DNA of 64,000 nucleotides from Streptomyces sp. NBC_01476 (GCF_036227265.1 NZ_CP109446.1:967501-1031500); one strand, 5' to 3'. Shown: positions 16,609 to 26,763, counted from the stretch's first letter. A program made the numbers and translations. The notes: generated from the sequence alone by a model not told the origin.

Positions 16609-18491
16609 GGCTGGGTACCGCCCTCCTGGCCACGGCCGGTGGCCGGCTGCCGGTGCAGTACCCCGGCCAGCCGGCCGGGGGTGAGGTGGGTCTTGCCGAG
16701 CACGGCCCGGGCGTGGGTCAGCCGTGACCGGTCGATGCCCTCGTGGTCGCCCGCGGTGAGCACCACCACCGGGATGCCGGCCAGCGCCCGGTCGCGGGCG
16801 AGGTGTTCGAGGAGCTGGTAGCCGTCCGGCGGCGGCATCGACAGGTCCAGCAGGACGGCGTCGGGCCGCTGGGCGCGTACCGCCGCCATCGCCTGCGAGC
16901 TGTCGACCACTTCGGTGACGCCGCGGGCCACCGCGGCCAGCACGGGCCGTACCGAGACCAGGAACGCCGGGTCGTCGTCGATCACCACCAGGGAGCCGAG
17001 CGGCGGCACCCCGTCGCCCTCGTCGCTGTCGCCGGCCGCGGGCCCGGGCAGCGGGATCCGGGTCTCCGCCGGGAGTTCGACCACCACCCGGGTGCCCTCG
17101 CCGGGGGCGCTGGACAGCGACAGCCGGCCGCCGAGGAGTTCGGTGAGCTTGCGGGCGTACGGCAGACCGAGGCCGGTGCCGCCGACCGCGCGCTGGTGCG
17201 GGCCGCGCACCTGGTAGAACTCCTCGAAGACCCGTTCCTGCTGGTCGGCGGGGATGCCCACGCCGGTGTCGGTGATGGTGAAGACGTACCAGGGCCGGCC
17301 GCGGCGGTCCTCGGTGCCGACGTCGAGGCGCACCTCGCCGGTCTCGGTGTACTTCAGGCTGTTGGACAGGACGTTGCGCAGGATCCGGGTGAGCATCACC
17401 TCGTCGGTGACCAGCGGCTGCGGCCGGCTGTCGTCGGGGACGACCAGGCGCACGCCGGGGCGGGCGGTCCCGCCCAGGGTGCCGCGCAACTGGTGCAGCA
17501 GGGAGCGCAGGTCGGTGTCGACGAGTTCGGGTTCGAGCCGGCCGGATTCGGCCTTGGCGACGTCCAGGAGCTCCTCGACCAGGGCCAGCAGCGTACTGCC
17601 GGAGGCCGCGATCAGGGCGATCTGCTGCCGCTGCTCGGCGCTGAGCGGATCCGCGCCCGCCGCCAGCAGCAGCCGGGTCAGGCCGATCACGGCGTTCGCC
17701 GGGGAGCGCAGCTCATGGCTGACGTTGGCCCAGAACCGGGTCTTCGCCTCACTGACCAGGGCCAGCTGGCGGCTCTTCTCGTCCAGTTCCGCGTAGAGCG
17801 CCACCACGCCGCTGTTGGTCTCCTCCAGTTCCTTGGACAGTTCGGAGTACAGCGCCATGACGCCCTGGTTGGTCTCCTCCAGCTCGGTGTTGAGCCGCTG
17901 GAGTTCCTCCTGGTGGGCGCGGGCCTGCTCAAGCGCCGCCAGCAGGTGGTGATTCTGGTTGCGCAGCTCCTCGCTCATGCTGATACCGCTCAGTCCGACC
18001 AGTTCCTCTCGGGCGCGGGCGGCCAGCTCCGCCGGGGATAGGGATGTGCGGGCCAGTGGCTGCCCCAGCACCAGGACCGAGCGCGTCCCCGGGGTCCAGT
18101 CGCACTGGTCGAGCAGCCGGTCCGCCGCCCGCAGGATGTCCCCGGACGGTTCGAGGTCCCCGCTCCAGTCCAGCCGGACGGTGACCCGCGGCGGGTCCGC
18201 GGCCTCCACCCCGAGGCGGGCGGTGAGGCCGGGGGCGCCGAGCAGGTCGCGGCCCACCTCGCTGAGCACGGTGGTGAGCCGTACCGTCTCGGCTTCCGGC
18301 AGACCGAGCAGCCGGAAGGCGGCGCTGGCGTCGCGGCGCAGCGCGAACACCTCGCGCTCACCGAGCAGCGGGATGGTCAGCACCGCCGGCGGACCGGCGG
18401 ACCGTGCCGCGTCAGCCGCGTCACCCACTCCACCCGCTCCACCCACTCCACCCGCTCCACCCGCGCCGGCCGGGGTCGCTCCGGCGCTCAT
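16605..18491 (-). CDS. hybrid histidine kinase with coiled coil and C-terminal receiver
   Basis: 628 residues. Gly/Ala/Val repeat tail (~10-25), an RsbW-like ATPase-related domain without clear catalytic motifs (~35-150), a long coiled coil (~160-230, heptads such as LNTELEETNQGVMALYSELS), HisKA with the phospho-His in SHELRSPAN, HATPase_c (NSLKYTETGEVRL, DTGVGIP, GTGLGLPYARK) and a receiver domain with VVIDDDP and phospho-Asp in VLLDLSMPPPD. No membrane segment, so it senses a cytosolic signal or protein partner. It is coupled by ATGA overlaps to both neighbours, linking the stressosome-like genes to the receiver-phosphatase. Confidence 0.92.
   Translation of the reverse strand: MSAGATPAGAGGAGGVGGAGGVGDAADAARSAGPPAVLTIPLLGEREVFALRRDASAAFRLLGLPEAETVRLTTVLSEVGRDLLGAPGLTARLGVEAADPPRVTVRLDWSGDLEPSGDILRAADRLLDQCDWTPGTRSVLVLGQPLARTSLSPAELAARAREELVGLSGISMSEELRNQNHHLLAALEQARAHQEELQRLNTELEETNQGVMALYSELSKELEETNSGVVALYAELDEKSRQLALVSEAKTRFWANVSHELRSPANAVIGLTRLLLAAGADPLSAEQRQQIALIAASGSTLLALVEELLDVAKAESGRLEPELVDTDLRSLLHQLRGTLGGTARPGVRLVVPDDSRPQPLVTDEVMLTRILRNVLSNSLKYTETGEVRLDVGTEDRRGRPWYVFTITDTGVGIPADQQERVFEEFYQVRGPHQRAVGGTGLGLPYARKLTELLGGRLSLSSAPGEGTRVVVELPAETRIPLPGPAAGDSDEGDGVPPLGSLVVIDDDPAFLVSVRPVLAAVARGVTEVVDSSQAMAAVRAQRPDAVLLDLSMPPPDGYQLLEHLARDRALAGIPVVVLTAGDHEGIDRSRLTHARAVLGKTHLTPGRLAGVLHRQPATGRGQEGGTQP
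18421..18464 (-). repeat. 9-bp in-frame tandem repeat (GGTGGAGYG unit)
   Basis: Four to five copies of GGTGGAG(C/T)G on the minus strand encode alternating Gly-Gly-Ala and Gly-Gly-Val near the N-terminus of the hybrid kinase. The period keeps the frame. Confidence 0.85.
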
Positions 18492-19510
18492 CGGTCCGCC
18501 TTCACCACGACGATCCCTGCGTCGTCGCCACGGGTACCGGCCTGCCAGAGCAGCTGTCCGGCGATCAGTACCGGGTCGAGGGCGAGCAGCCCGGGGAAGT
18601 CGGTGGGCGTCCACCGGTTGCTCAGGCCGTCGGAGTGCAGCACCAGCGCGGCGCCGGGCGGGAGTTCCGCCTCGAAGGTCTGCAGCCGGGAGATGCTGTG
18701 ACCGACGATCCCGGGGGTGGAGAGCAGGGTGCGGCGGATGTCGGGGCCGAGCACGAAGCCGCTGATGTTCCCGGCTCCGGACAACTCCACCCGGTGGCCC
18801 GGCCCGTCCACCCGGGCCACCGCGACGGCCGCGCCGCGGGAACCCTTGAGGCGGACGTGCAGGTCCTGCACGATCTGCGCCGGTGCGGTGGCCCGGCTCT
18901 CCCGGAAGGCCAGCCGGGCGGTCTCGGCGACGCGCGCGGCGAGCGGGCCGTGGCCCAGCCCGTCACACATCATCACCAGGGTGCCGGTGCTCCCCTCCCG
19001 GGTCGCCCAGGTGTCGCCGCACAGCTCCTCGCCGGTGATCGGCCGGGTGAGCCCGCCCACCGCGCCGCCGGCGGCGGGCGCCGCGGCGCCGCGCGGGTAG
19101 AAGCGGGCCAGCAGCGCGGTGCCGCGGCCGGGCAGCGAGTGGATGCCGAAGGTGTCCGCGAGCCGGTTGATGGCGCCGAGGCCCAGACCGAGCGTGCCGG
19201 CGCTTGAGATGCCGTCGGTCAGCGCGGCCCGGATGTCGGTGATGCCGGGTCCGCTGTCCAGGGCGAGGAACTCCACCCCGGCGGGCCGGCCGCGGCTCTC
19301 GATCCGCAGCGCGAGAGCGCCGTCGGAGCTGTGCCGTTGCAGGTTGGTGGCCGCTTCGGTGACGGCCAGCGCCAGGTCGTTGGCGCGGTCGGTGCCCAGC
19401 GCGATCCGGGCGGCCAGCCGTCCGGCCTCGCGGCGGGCGGCCGACGGCATCGCCTCACCGACCCGCAGCCACACCACGTCGCCCGCCTCGGTGGCGGGGG
19501 CGGGGGTCAT
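18488..19510 (-). CDS. RsbT-like ATPase fused to PP2C phosphatase (RsbX-like)
   Basis: 340 residues. N-terminal GHKL domain (~15-135) with LAVTEAATNLQRHSS, LALDSGPGITDI and LGLGLGAINRLAD. C-terminal SpoIIE/PP2C-like domain (~155-340) with MMCDGLGHGPLAARVAE, VARVDGPGHRVELSGAGN and GDDAGIVVVKAD. This fuses a switch-kinase-like domain with an RsbX-like phosphatase, a pairing known in actinobacterial stressosome clusters; RsbX resets RsbR/RsbS by dephosphorylation. The ATG overlaps the RsbT stop (ATGA); a GTG three codons upstream is an alternative. Confidence 0.9.
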   Translation of the reverse strand: MTPAPATEAGDVVWLRVGEAMPSAARREAGRLAARIALGTDRANDLALAVTEAATNLQRHSSDGALALRIESRGRPAGVEFLALDSGPGITDIRAALTDGISSAGTLGLGLGAINRLADTFGIHSLPGRGTALLARFYPRGAAAPAAGGAVGGLTRPITGEELCGDTWATREGSTGTLVMMCDGLGHGPLAARVAETARLAFRESRATAPAQIVQDLHVRLKGSRGAAVAVARVDGPGHRVELSGAGNISGFVLGPDIRRTLLSTPGIVGHSISRLQTFEAELPPGAALVLHSDGLSNRWTPTDFPGLLALDPVLIAGQLLWQAGTRGDDAGIVVVKADR

Positions 19511-19953
19511 CTGGCCCACTTGACGACGGTGACCGTGGTCCCCTTGCCGGCCTCGGAGACGAGGTCGAACTCGTCGACCAGCCGGCGGGCGCCGCTGAGG
19601 CCCAGGCCCATGCCCTTGCCCGAGGACCAGCCGTCGGTGAGGGCCAGGTCCAGATCGGGTATGCCGGGGCCCTGGTCACTGAACCGCACTCTGACCCCTC
19701 CTTTGAGTCCGCGCGCCAGCAGGCTGCCGCGCATGCTTCCGCCGCCGCCGTAGGAGAGCGTGTTACGGGCCAGTTCGCTGGCGGCGGTGACGAGTTTCGT
19801 CTGGTCGACCAGGGAGAGCCGGGCCTGCTGGGCCAGTATCCGTACCACCTGGCGGGCCTTGACCACGTCGGCGCTCGCCACGATGGACAGTTCCTGCACC
19901 GACGACTCGCCGGCCTCGTCGGCCTCGCCGGCGTGCCCGGTCTCCGTCCTCAC
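19507..19953 (-). CDS. rsbT: RsbT-like switch-protein kinase
   Basis: 148 residues, GTG start. GHKL anti-sigma-type kinase: ASELARNTLSYGGGG (N-box), SDQGPGIPDLDLALTDGWSS, GMGLGLSGARRLVDEF. In Bacillus, RsbT phosphorylates RsbS and RsbR and, once released from the stressosome, activates the phosphatase RsbU. The gene is in the canonical order R-S-T, and its start overlaps the rsbS stop (GTGA). The N-terminal ~20 residues are acidic and extra to the family. Confidence 0.93.
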   Translation of the reverse strand: MRTETGHAGEADEAGESSVQELSIVASADVVKARQVVRILAQQARLSLVDQTKLVTAASELARNTLSYGGGGSMRGSLLARGLKGGVRVRFSDQGPGIPDLDLALTDGWSSGKGMGLGLSGARRLVDEFDLVSEAGKGTTVTVVKWAR

Positions 19954-20327
19954 AGCAGGCCCGACGGGTCGGCCTTGGCCCGTCCGAGCTTGGCCAGCCC
20001 CTGCTCCAGGTTGAGCGCCGTACGCACCCCGCCCAGCGACAGGCCGAGTTCCACCAGCGTCATCGCGACGGCGGGCCGCATGCCGACGACGACGGTCTCG
20101 GCGCCGAGCACCCGCGAGATGGCCGCGATCGTGGCCAGCATCCGGCCGACGAAGGAGTCCACGATCTCCAGCGCGGAGATGTCGATCACCACGCCGTGCG
20201 CCCCGGTGGCGACGATCCGCTCGGAGAGGTCGTCCTGGAGGTCGAGCACCATCTGGTCCTCCAGGTCGATCTGGATGGAGACCAGGAGGACGTCGCCGAT
20301 CTTCAGTACCGGCACCCGCTCGGTCAT
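19950..20327 (-). CDS. rsbS: RsbS-like STAS stressosome scaffold
   Basis: 125 residues. A stand-alone STAS protein: VPVLKIGDVLLVSIQIDLED, DISALEIVDSFVGRMLATIA, VVVGMRPAVAMTLVELG. The Ser in VDSFVGR aligns with the phospho-acceptor Ser59 of Bacillus RsbS (family knowledge). With RsbR it would form the stressosome core that sequesters RsbT. ATGA overlap with the upstream rsbR stop. Confidence 0.94.
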   Translation of the reverse strand: MTERVPVLKIGDVLLVSIQIDLEDQMVLDLQDDLSERIVATGAHGVVIDISALEIVDSFVGRMLATIAAISRVLGAETVVVGMRPAVAMTLVELGLSLGGVRTALNLEQGLAKLGRAKADPSGLL

Positions 20328-21178
20328 ACCAGTCCTCCGGACCGCTCGTCGGCGGCCCTGCGCTGGTCGATCCGGGTCAGGGCGTGCCGCAGCGCGTCGG
20401 CGAGGGTGGCCTTGGTGGCGATGTCGCCGAACTCGATGCCGAGCGCCACGATGGTCTGCGCGATCTGCGGGCGGATACCGGAGATGGTGCACTCGGCGCC
20501 CATCATCCGTGCCGCGACCACGGTCTTCAGCAGGTGCTGGGCGACCTGGGTGTCCACCGCGGGCACGCCGGTGATGTCGATGATGGCGTGCGTGGCGTTG
20601 AGGTCGATCAGCGACTGGAGCAGCTTCTCCATCACCACCTGGGTGCGCGCCGAGTCCAGGGTGCCGACCAGCGGTACGCCGACCACGCCGTCCCAGAGCT
20701 TCACCACCGGGGTGGAGAGTTCCAGCAGCTGCTCGGCCTGGGCGGCGATGATCTCCTCCCGGGTCTTGGCGTGCGTCTCGACCGTGTAGAGGCCGAGGTC
20801 GTCCAGGGCGTGGAAGAAACGCAGGCCCGCGGCGGTGTCCGCCGGGTCGCCGGTCAGGGCCGGCTCCAGCACGTCCTTGAGGGCGAAGACGCCGAAGGCG
20901 GTCTCGGTGGGGCTGAACCCCTGGCGGGCGCGGTTGCGGGACAGCTCCGCCAGCAGCCCGCGGGTCTCCGCGAAGTGGTCGCCGCGGGTGGCGAGTCCGC
21001 CCTTGGCCAGGGCCGCGGTGATGGAGTCGTAGAGCGCGGTGAGTTCACGCTCCGCTTCGGCCGCCGTGAGGCGCCCGGCCAGCGTCGTCGTGACGACGCC
21101 GGTCCAGCTGGCGAGGAACTCCTCCCGCCGCTCGGTGAGGAGGCGCTCAAGCCCCTGTGCCGGTGTTTCCTCCGCCAT
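20324..21178 (-). CDS. rsbR: RsbR-like stressosome sensor (RsbRD N-domain plus STAS)
   Basis: 284 residues. Helical RsbRD-type N-terminal sensor domain (~1-150; RLLTERREEFLASWTGVV, FSPTETAFGVFALKDVLEPA) followed by a STAS domain (~170-275; IDITGVPAVDTQVAQHL, ISGIRPQIAQTIVALGI). The two Thr positions phosphorylated in Bacillus RsbR (in VDT and AQT) are present. First gene of the coupled stressosome-like operon; AGG-rich site (GGAGGGG) before the ATG. The promoter must lie in the 134 bases upstream, where I find no clear consensus. Confidence 0.94.
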   Translation of the reverse strand: MAEETPAQGLERLLTERREEFLASWTGVVTTTLAGRLTAAEAERELTALYDSITAALAKGGLATRGDHFAETRGLLAELSRNRARQGFSPTETAFGVFALKDVLEPALTGDPADTAAGLRFFHALDDLGLYTVETHAKTREEIIAAQAEQLLELSTPVVKLWDGVVGVPLVGTLDSARTQVVMEKLLQSLIDLNATHAIIDITGVPAVDTQVAQHLLKTVVAARMMGAECTISGIRPQIAQTIVALGIEFGDIATKATLADALRHALTRIDQRRAADERSGGLV

Positions 21179-21312
21179 GTGCGGGCCCCTCCGTGGTGAT
21201 CGCGGCTCGTTGAGCCCTGAGGTTACGGCACATGTCGCCCCGGTAAGTGCGCAGGTGTTCGAAAGAGTGCCGGCTCCGGATGCGGCCGGAAGCACCCGGA
21301 TCCGCCCTCCGG

Positions 21313-21780
21313 TTAGAGGTCGAAGGGGCCGATCGGACCCAGTGCCAGCGTCACGGTGATCCGTTTGCCGACCGGCTCGCGCCGTACGTCGAAGCCGTCG
21401 GCGAGCGCGAAGACGATCTCCAGTCCGTGCTGGCCGATCCGTCCCGGCTCAGCCGCCCTGGCGATGGGGAGCGCGGTGTTGGTGTCCCACAGCGTGATCT
21501 CCAGCACAGGGCCGCGGATCTCCAGGTCGAGCGCGCAGGGCCCGGGGGCGTACTTGAAGGCGTTGGTGACCAGTTCGCTCACCACCAGCTGCGCGTCGGC
21601 GTCCGCCTGCTCGGGGACCCGGGCGCCGTGCAGCGTTCTGGCCCGCTCCAGGAAGGCCGCGGTGAAGGCACGCGCCTCCGCGATGGCGCCGGTCTGACCG
21701 TCGTACGCCGATCCGGCCCAGATGCCCTGGCCCGCCGGCCCACGCCGGCTGCTGCGGCCGGTTGCCGTCCCTGTTTCCAT
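21313..21780 (-). CDS. RsbW-like ATP-binding (HATPase_c) regulator
   Basis: 155 residues. GHKL domain: LVVSELVTNAFKYAPG, LEITLWDTNTALPIAR and GQHGLEIVFALADGF in place of the usual GxGL box. Putative anti-sigma or STAS-binding regulator. Upstream in-frame starts exist, but the ATG at 21780 has a GGGGAAGCGGAG site and a stress-sigma-like promoter 45 bases upstream. Confidence 0.87.
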   Translation of the reverse strand: METGTATGRSSRRGPAGQGIWAGSAYDGQTGAIAEARAFTAAFLERARTLHGARVPEQADADAQLVVSELVTNAFKYAPGPCALDLEIRGPVLEITLWDTNTALPIARAAEPGRIGQHGLEIVFALADGFDVRREPVGKRITVTLALGPIGPFDL

Positions 21781-21824
21781 CTCCGCTTCCCCTGTCCGGT
21801 CGCCGTTCACGACCGATCGACCGC

Positions 21825-21849
21825 ATACCCCGGCTTCCGAGGCGTACAC
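21825..21849 (-). promoter_or_regulatory. putative sigma-B-family promoter
   Basis: On the minus strand GTGT (21849-21846), 15 bases, then GGGTAT (21830-21825), matching the streptomycete SigB-type pattern GNNTN-N14-16-GGGTAY as I remember it. The -10 lies 45 bases before the ATG of the RsbW-like gene. Motif match only. Confidence 0.4.
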
Positions 21850-21912
21850 CCCCCGGGGTAAACGATCCCCGACCTGCTCCGGGCGGACCGAACACTCGTG
21901 CATACTTCCGCC

Positions 21913-22260
21913 ATGCCCACGCATGATGATTCCCCGCAGCGCGGCCCGTCCGCCGGTCCGGTACGCGTCGTGGCGGCGCACGGCGATCTCGACATCGAGA
22001 GCCTCGGGCCGCTGCGGCACGCCCTGGAGACCGCGGCCGAGGCGCCCGCGGTCGTGCTCGACGCCTCCGGCGTCACCTTCGCGGACTCGAGTTTTCTGTC
22101 GGTGCTGCTGACCATCCGGCAGCTGACCGACCTGCGGATCGCGGGCGCCCCGCCGCAGCTGCTGCGGCTGCTGGGCATCACCGGGGCGGACCGGATCATC
22201 GCGCTGTACCCGACGGTGGACGAGGCGCAGCGGGCGGAGCGCGCCGACACCGGCCCGTGA
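21913..22260 (+). CDS. STAS-domain protein
   Basis: 115 residues from ATG 21913 (a GTG at 21898 adds five). STAS fold: VVAAHGDLDIESLGPLRHAL, VVLDASGVTFADSSFLSVLL with a candidate phospho-Ser in ADSS. It is divergent from the RsbW-like gene at 21313-21780, a natural partner pair (kinase and STAS antagonist) sharing a 133-base promoter region. No strong ribosome site is visible for either start. Confidence 0.88.
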   Translation: MPTHDDSPQRGPSAGPVRVVAAHGDLDIESLGPLRHALETAAEAPAVVLDASGVTFADSSFLSVLLTIRQLTDLRIAGAPPQLLRLLGITGADRIIALYPTVDEAQRAERADTGP

Positions 22261-22346
22261 TCCGGCCGCCCGGGCACCTGGATACCGGGGGGCGGGGGCG
22301 CGGGAGTGCCGGAGTTGCGTCCGCCGGCACCGGGCAGCCGACCCGC

Positions 22347-22697
22347 ATGATCACGCTGGGCGTGGAAGAGGAATACTTCCTGCTGGACCCTGACACCGGT
22401 CTGCCCGCACCCGGACGAGGTGGCCGGGCATCTGCTGCGGCCCGCTATGGGCTCACCGGCACCCTGATCGACACGGAGGGTGTCTCCCGCCCTGCTCATG
22501 ACGTGGTGTCGGATCTGGTGGACCACCTCACGCCGGCCTTCGACGCGGCAGGCGACACCCGGCAGGTCCTCGCGCTGACGCACCGGCTGCCGGCCGAAGG
22601 GGGCCCGGCGCAGCGGCAGTTGAGGGCGTTCGCCCGGGACGGGGTGAAGGGCGTGATCGAGCTGATCACCGCTCAGAATGTCGCGATCGAACACTGA
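22347..22697 (+). pseudogene. decayed carboxylate-amine ligase (YbdK/GCS2 family)
   Basis: The first ~22 codons (MITLGVEEEYFLLDPDTGLP) are the classic start of the YbdK-type glutamate-cysteine-ligase family, and the last ~60 (LVDHLTPAFDAAGDTRQVLA, RQLRAFARDGVKGVIELITA) match its C-terminus. Family members are about 360-500 residues; only 116 remain, so the catalytic middle is missing. An out-of-frame HPDEVAGHLLRPA segment near 22410 suggests a frameshift in addition to the deletion. No longer a functional ligase. Confidence 0.75.
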
Positions 22698-22856
22698 TAC
22701 GTAACAGCTCGGCACCAGGACCGCTGACCGTGCGTGCGCATGCCACCGGCGGGCACACGTTCCGCTGAAAGCCCCGGACCGCGCAGGCCCGGGCGCAGCC
22801 ACCAGCGACGCAGTCGCAGGCACGACCGCGAAGAACTGTGAACAGGAGAGGACGTC

Positions 22857-23123
22857 ATGGAGATTTCCGGAATCATCAGCGCCATCATCATCGGCATCGT
22901 GATCGGCGTACTGGGACGCCTCGTGGTGCCCGGCCGCCAGCACGTCGGCGTGATCTGGACGATCCTGGTCGGCATCGTGGCCGCCTTCATCGGCTCCGCC
23001 ATCGCCGCCGGTTTCGACGTCCAGAGCACCAAGGGCGTGGACTGGATCGAGTGGCTGATCCAGATCGGCCTGGCCGCCCTCGGTATCGCGGCCCTGGACA
23101 ACAGGCGCCTGCACCGCCGGTGA
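22857..23123 (+). CDS. GlsB/YeaQ/YmgE-like small membrane protein
   Basis: 88 residues, three hydrophobic segments: IISAIIIGIVIGVLGRLVVPG, VIWTILVGIVAAFIGSAIAAG and a third near residue 70. The G-x-LGRLVVPG element is the YeaQ/GlsB signature. A GGAGAGG site precedes the ATG. Second family member in the window; probably a stress-linked membrane protein of unknown activity. Confidence 0.82.
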   Translation: MEISGIISAIIIGIVIGVLGRLVVPGRQHVGVIWTILVGIVAAFIGSAIAAGFDVQSTKGVDWIEWLIQIGLAALGIAALDNRRLHRR

Positions 23124-23160
23124 GGCGGATGCCGGCGCACTGCGGTCCGGCTGTCCGGCG

Positions 23161-23433
23161 TCATCCGCCGCTGTGCCCCTTAGGGCCGGTGGTGGAGCGC
23201 CGGCGGCCGGTCCGGCGCCGGATGGCGCGCCGTTCCTCCTCCGTCGTACCGCCCCACACTCCGCCGATGTCGCCCGCGGCGAGGGCGTCGCGCAGGCATG
23301 TCTCAGTGACCGGGCAGCGCGCGCAGACCTCCTTGGCACGGCGCTCCTGCAGCTTCGCCGGGCCGGACTGGCCGACGGGGAAGAAGAGTTCGGGGTCTTC
23401 GGTCCGGCAGGCAGCCTGTTGTTGCCAGCTCAC
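23161..23433 (-). CDS. WhiB-family iron-sulfur transcription regulator
   Basis: 90 residues from GTG. The four [4Fe-4S] ligands are Cys9, Cys37, Cys40 and Cys46 (AACRTED; VCARCPVTETC). They are followed by the DIGGVWGGTTEEER turn and a basic C-terminal tail (RRRTGRRRSTT) for DNA contact. WhiB proteins work with the principal sigma factor in a redox- or NO-sensitive way. I prefer the GTG because GGAAGGCGGA sits before it; an ATG six codons upstream (23451) has no ribosome site. Confidence 0.92.
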   Translation of the reverse strand: MSWQQQAACRTEDPELFFPVGQSGPAKLQERRAKEVCARCPVTETCLRDALAAGDIGGVWGGTTEEERRAIRRRTGRRRSTTGPKGHSGG

Positions 23434-23562
23434 GGGGATTCCGCCTTCCATGGGTGGTTTACGGGGGACGCGCGTCCTCGGCGCTTCACCGTGGCGCCTG
23501 CCCGCTCAGCGGCGGGGCCAACGTCAGGATCGAGTGAGGACCGTGAAGGAAGGCGGAGCACC

Positions 23563-23928
23563 GTGCGCAAGACCGAAGTGATCAAGGCAGGGCAGGCGCC
23601 GGCCACATGGAGCCGCGGCCGCTCGGCCTGGGGCCTGTACCGGGAGACCCGCCGCCCGGGCTCCCCCGGACTGTTCCGCCGGCTGTTCGCCGTGCCGCGA
23701 CTGGTGGCGTCGGTGCTGACCCGCCGTTACCCGGGCCTGTCCCGCAGCAAGTTGCTGGCGTTCGCCGCGGTGGCGGTGCTGTACGTGCTCTCCCCGATCG
23801 ACGCCATCCCCGACTTCATCCCGGTGCTGGGCTGGACCGACGACGGCGCGGTCGCGCTGTGGTTCCTCACCGGAATAATCCGCGAGTCGGGCCGCTACGT
23901 GGAATGGGAGACCGGCTCCCGCGGATAG
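23563..23928 (+). CDS. YkvA-family (DUF1232) membrane protein
   Basis: 121 residues from a GTG with an AAGGCGGAG site. The DUF1232 core is YVLSPIDAIPDFIPVLGWTDD (~residue 70), with flanking hydrophobic segments and a basic N-terminus. The family function is unknown. It ends ten bases before glgX and is probably cotranscribed with it. It is divergent from the WhiB gene across about 130 bases. Confidence 0.85.
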   Translation: MRKTEVIKAGQAPATWSRGRSAWGLYRETRRPGSPGLFRRLFAVPRLVASVLTRRYPGLSRSKLLAFAAVAVLYVLSPIDAIPDFIPVLGWTDDGAVALWFLTGIIRESGRYVEWETGSRG

Positions 23929-23937
23929 GCTCGCGGA

Positions 23938-26055
<2,118 letters not shown>

Positions 26056-26067
26056 CCGGCCGGGCGG

Positions 26068-26511
26068 TCACCTGCGGTCGCGGGGCAGCGGCGCGGAGGT
26101 GTCGAGGAAGAAGGCGTCGATGCGCTGCACCGCCAGCAGGAAGTCGTCCAGGTTGACCGGCTTGGTGACGTAGGCGTTGGCGTGCTTCTGGTAGGCGTCG
26201 GTGATGTCGTCGGGCGCCGCCGAGGTGGTGAGCACGACCAGCGGAATGGAGCTGAGCTCCTCGTCGTCCCGCAGGACCGCGAGGAGCTCCCGGCCGTTCA
26301 TCCGCGGCATGTTGAGGTCGAGCACGATCAGGTCGGGGCGCTCCCGCTCGGGGTCGCGCAGGTACTCCAGCGCCTCGATGCCGTCCTCCACGTGGACCAG
26401 GGTCCGGGCCACGCCGCCTTCGCTCAGTGCGTCCTCGATGAGCAGGGCGTCGGCGGGGTCGTCCTCGACCAGCAGGACGCTGTAGCTACGGGACTGGTTG
26501 AGGCCGTTCAT
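26068..26511 (-). CDS. single-domain response regulator (Rcp1-like)
   Basis: 147 residues, receiver domain only. Acidic pocket VEDDPAD, phospho-Asp in LIVLDLNMPRMNG, Thr/Ser in VVLTTSAAPDD and Lys in YVTKPVNLDDF are all intact. The PADALLIEDAL start and long beta4-alpha4 region resemble regulators that partner with phytochrome-type or other hybrid kinases. No DNA-binding output; it probably acts by protein contact. AGGAG site before the ATG. Convergent with glgX, 12 bases apart. Confidence 0.92.
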   Translation of the reverse strand: MNGLNQSRSYSVLLVEDDPADALLIEDALSEGGVARTLVHVEDGIEALEYLRDPERERPDLIVLDLNMPRMNGRELLAVLRDDEELSSIPLVVLTTSAAPDDITDAYQKHANAYVTKPVNLDDFLLAVQRIDAFFLDTSAPLPRDRR

Positions 26512-26542
26512 CGGGTGGCTCCTGGTGCCGTGGACACGGAAA

Positions 26543-26570
26543 CCCGGGCCGCGCGGAGGCGCGGCCCGGG
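26543..26570 (-). terminator. 12-bp GC-rich hairpin upstream of response regulator
   Basis: CCCGGGCCGCGC and GCGCGGCCCGGG flank a four-base GGAG loop, perfect over 12 bp, followed on the minus strand by GTTTCC. It lies between the small membrane protein gene (stop 26764) and the response regulator (start 26511). Likely terminator of upstream transcription. Confidence 0.65.
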
Positions 26571-26763
26571 GTGGGACAGATACCGAATCCTAGAGATGCC
26601 GCCGCCCGGGCGACAACAGGAGTTGTCAGCGCCGTGGATCACACCGGCCGGCCGGCTTCCGCACGGGGCCGGAAGGACGCGGGGTCCGTAGACGCGGGGG
26701 CCCGAAGACGCGGGGCCGGAAGGCGCACCGCACGGTCACAGGCGCGGGCCAACAAGGCGCGGG

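Noticed and set aside
21807-23339. A 510-codon minus-strand frame spanning a STAS gene, the ligase remnant and GlsB
   Set aside because: Antisense to three features on the plus strand with good motifs; no recognised domain.
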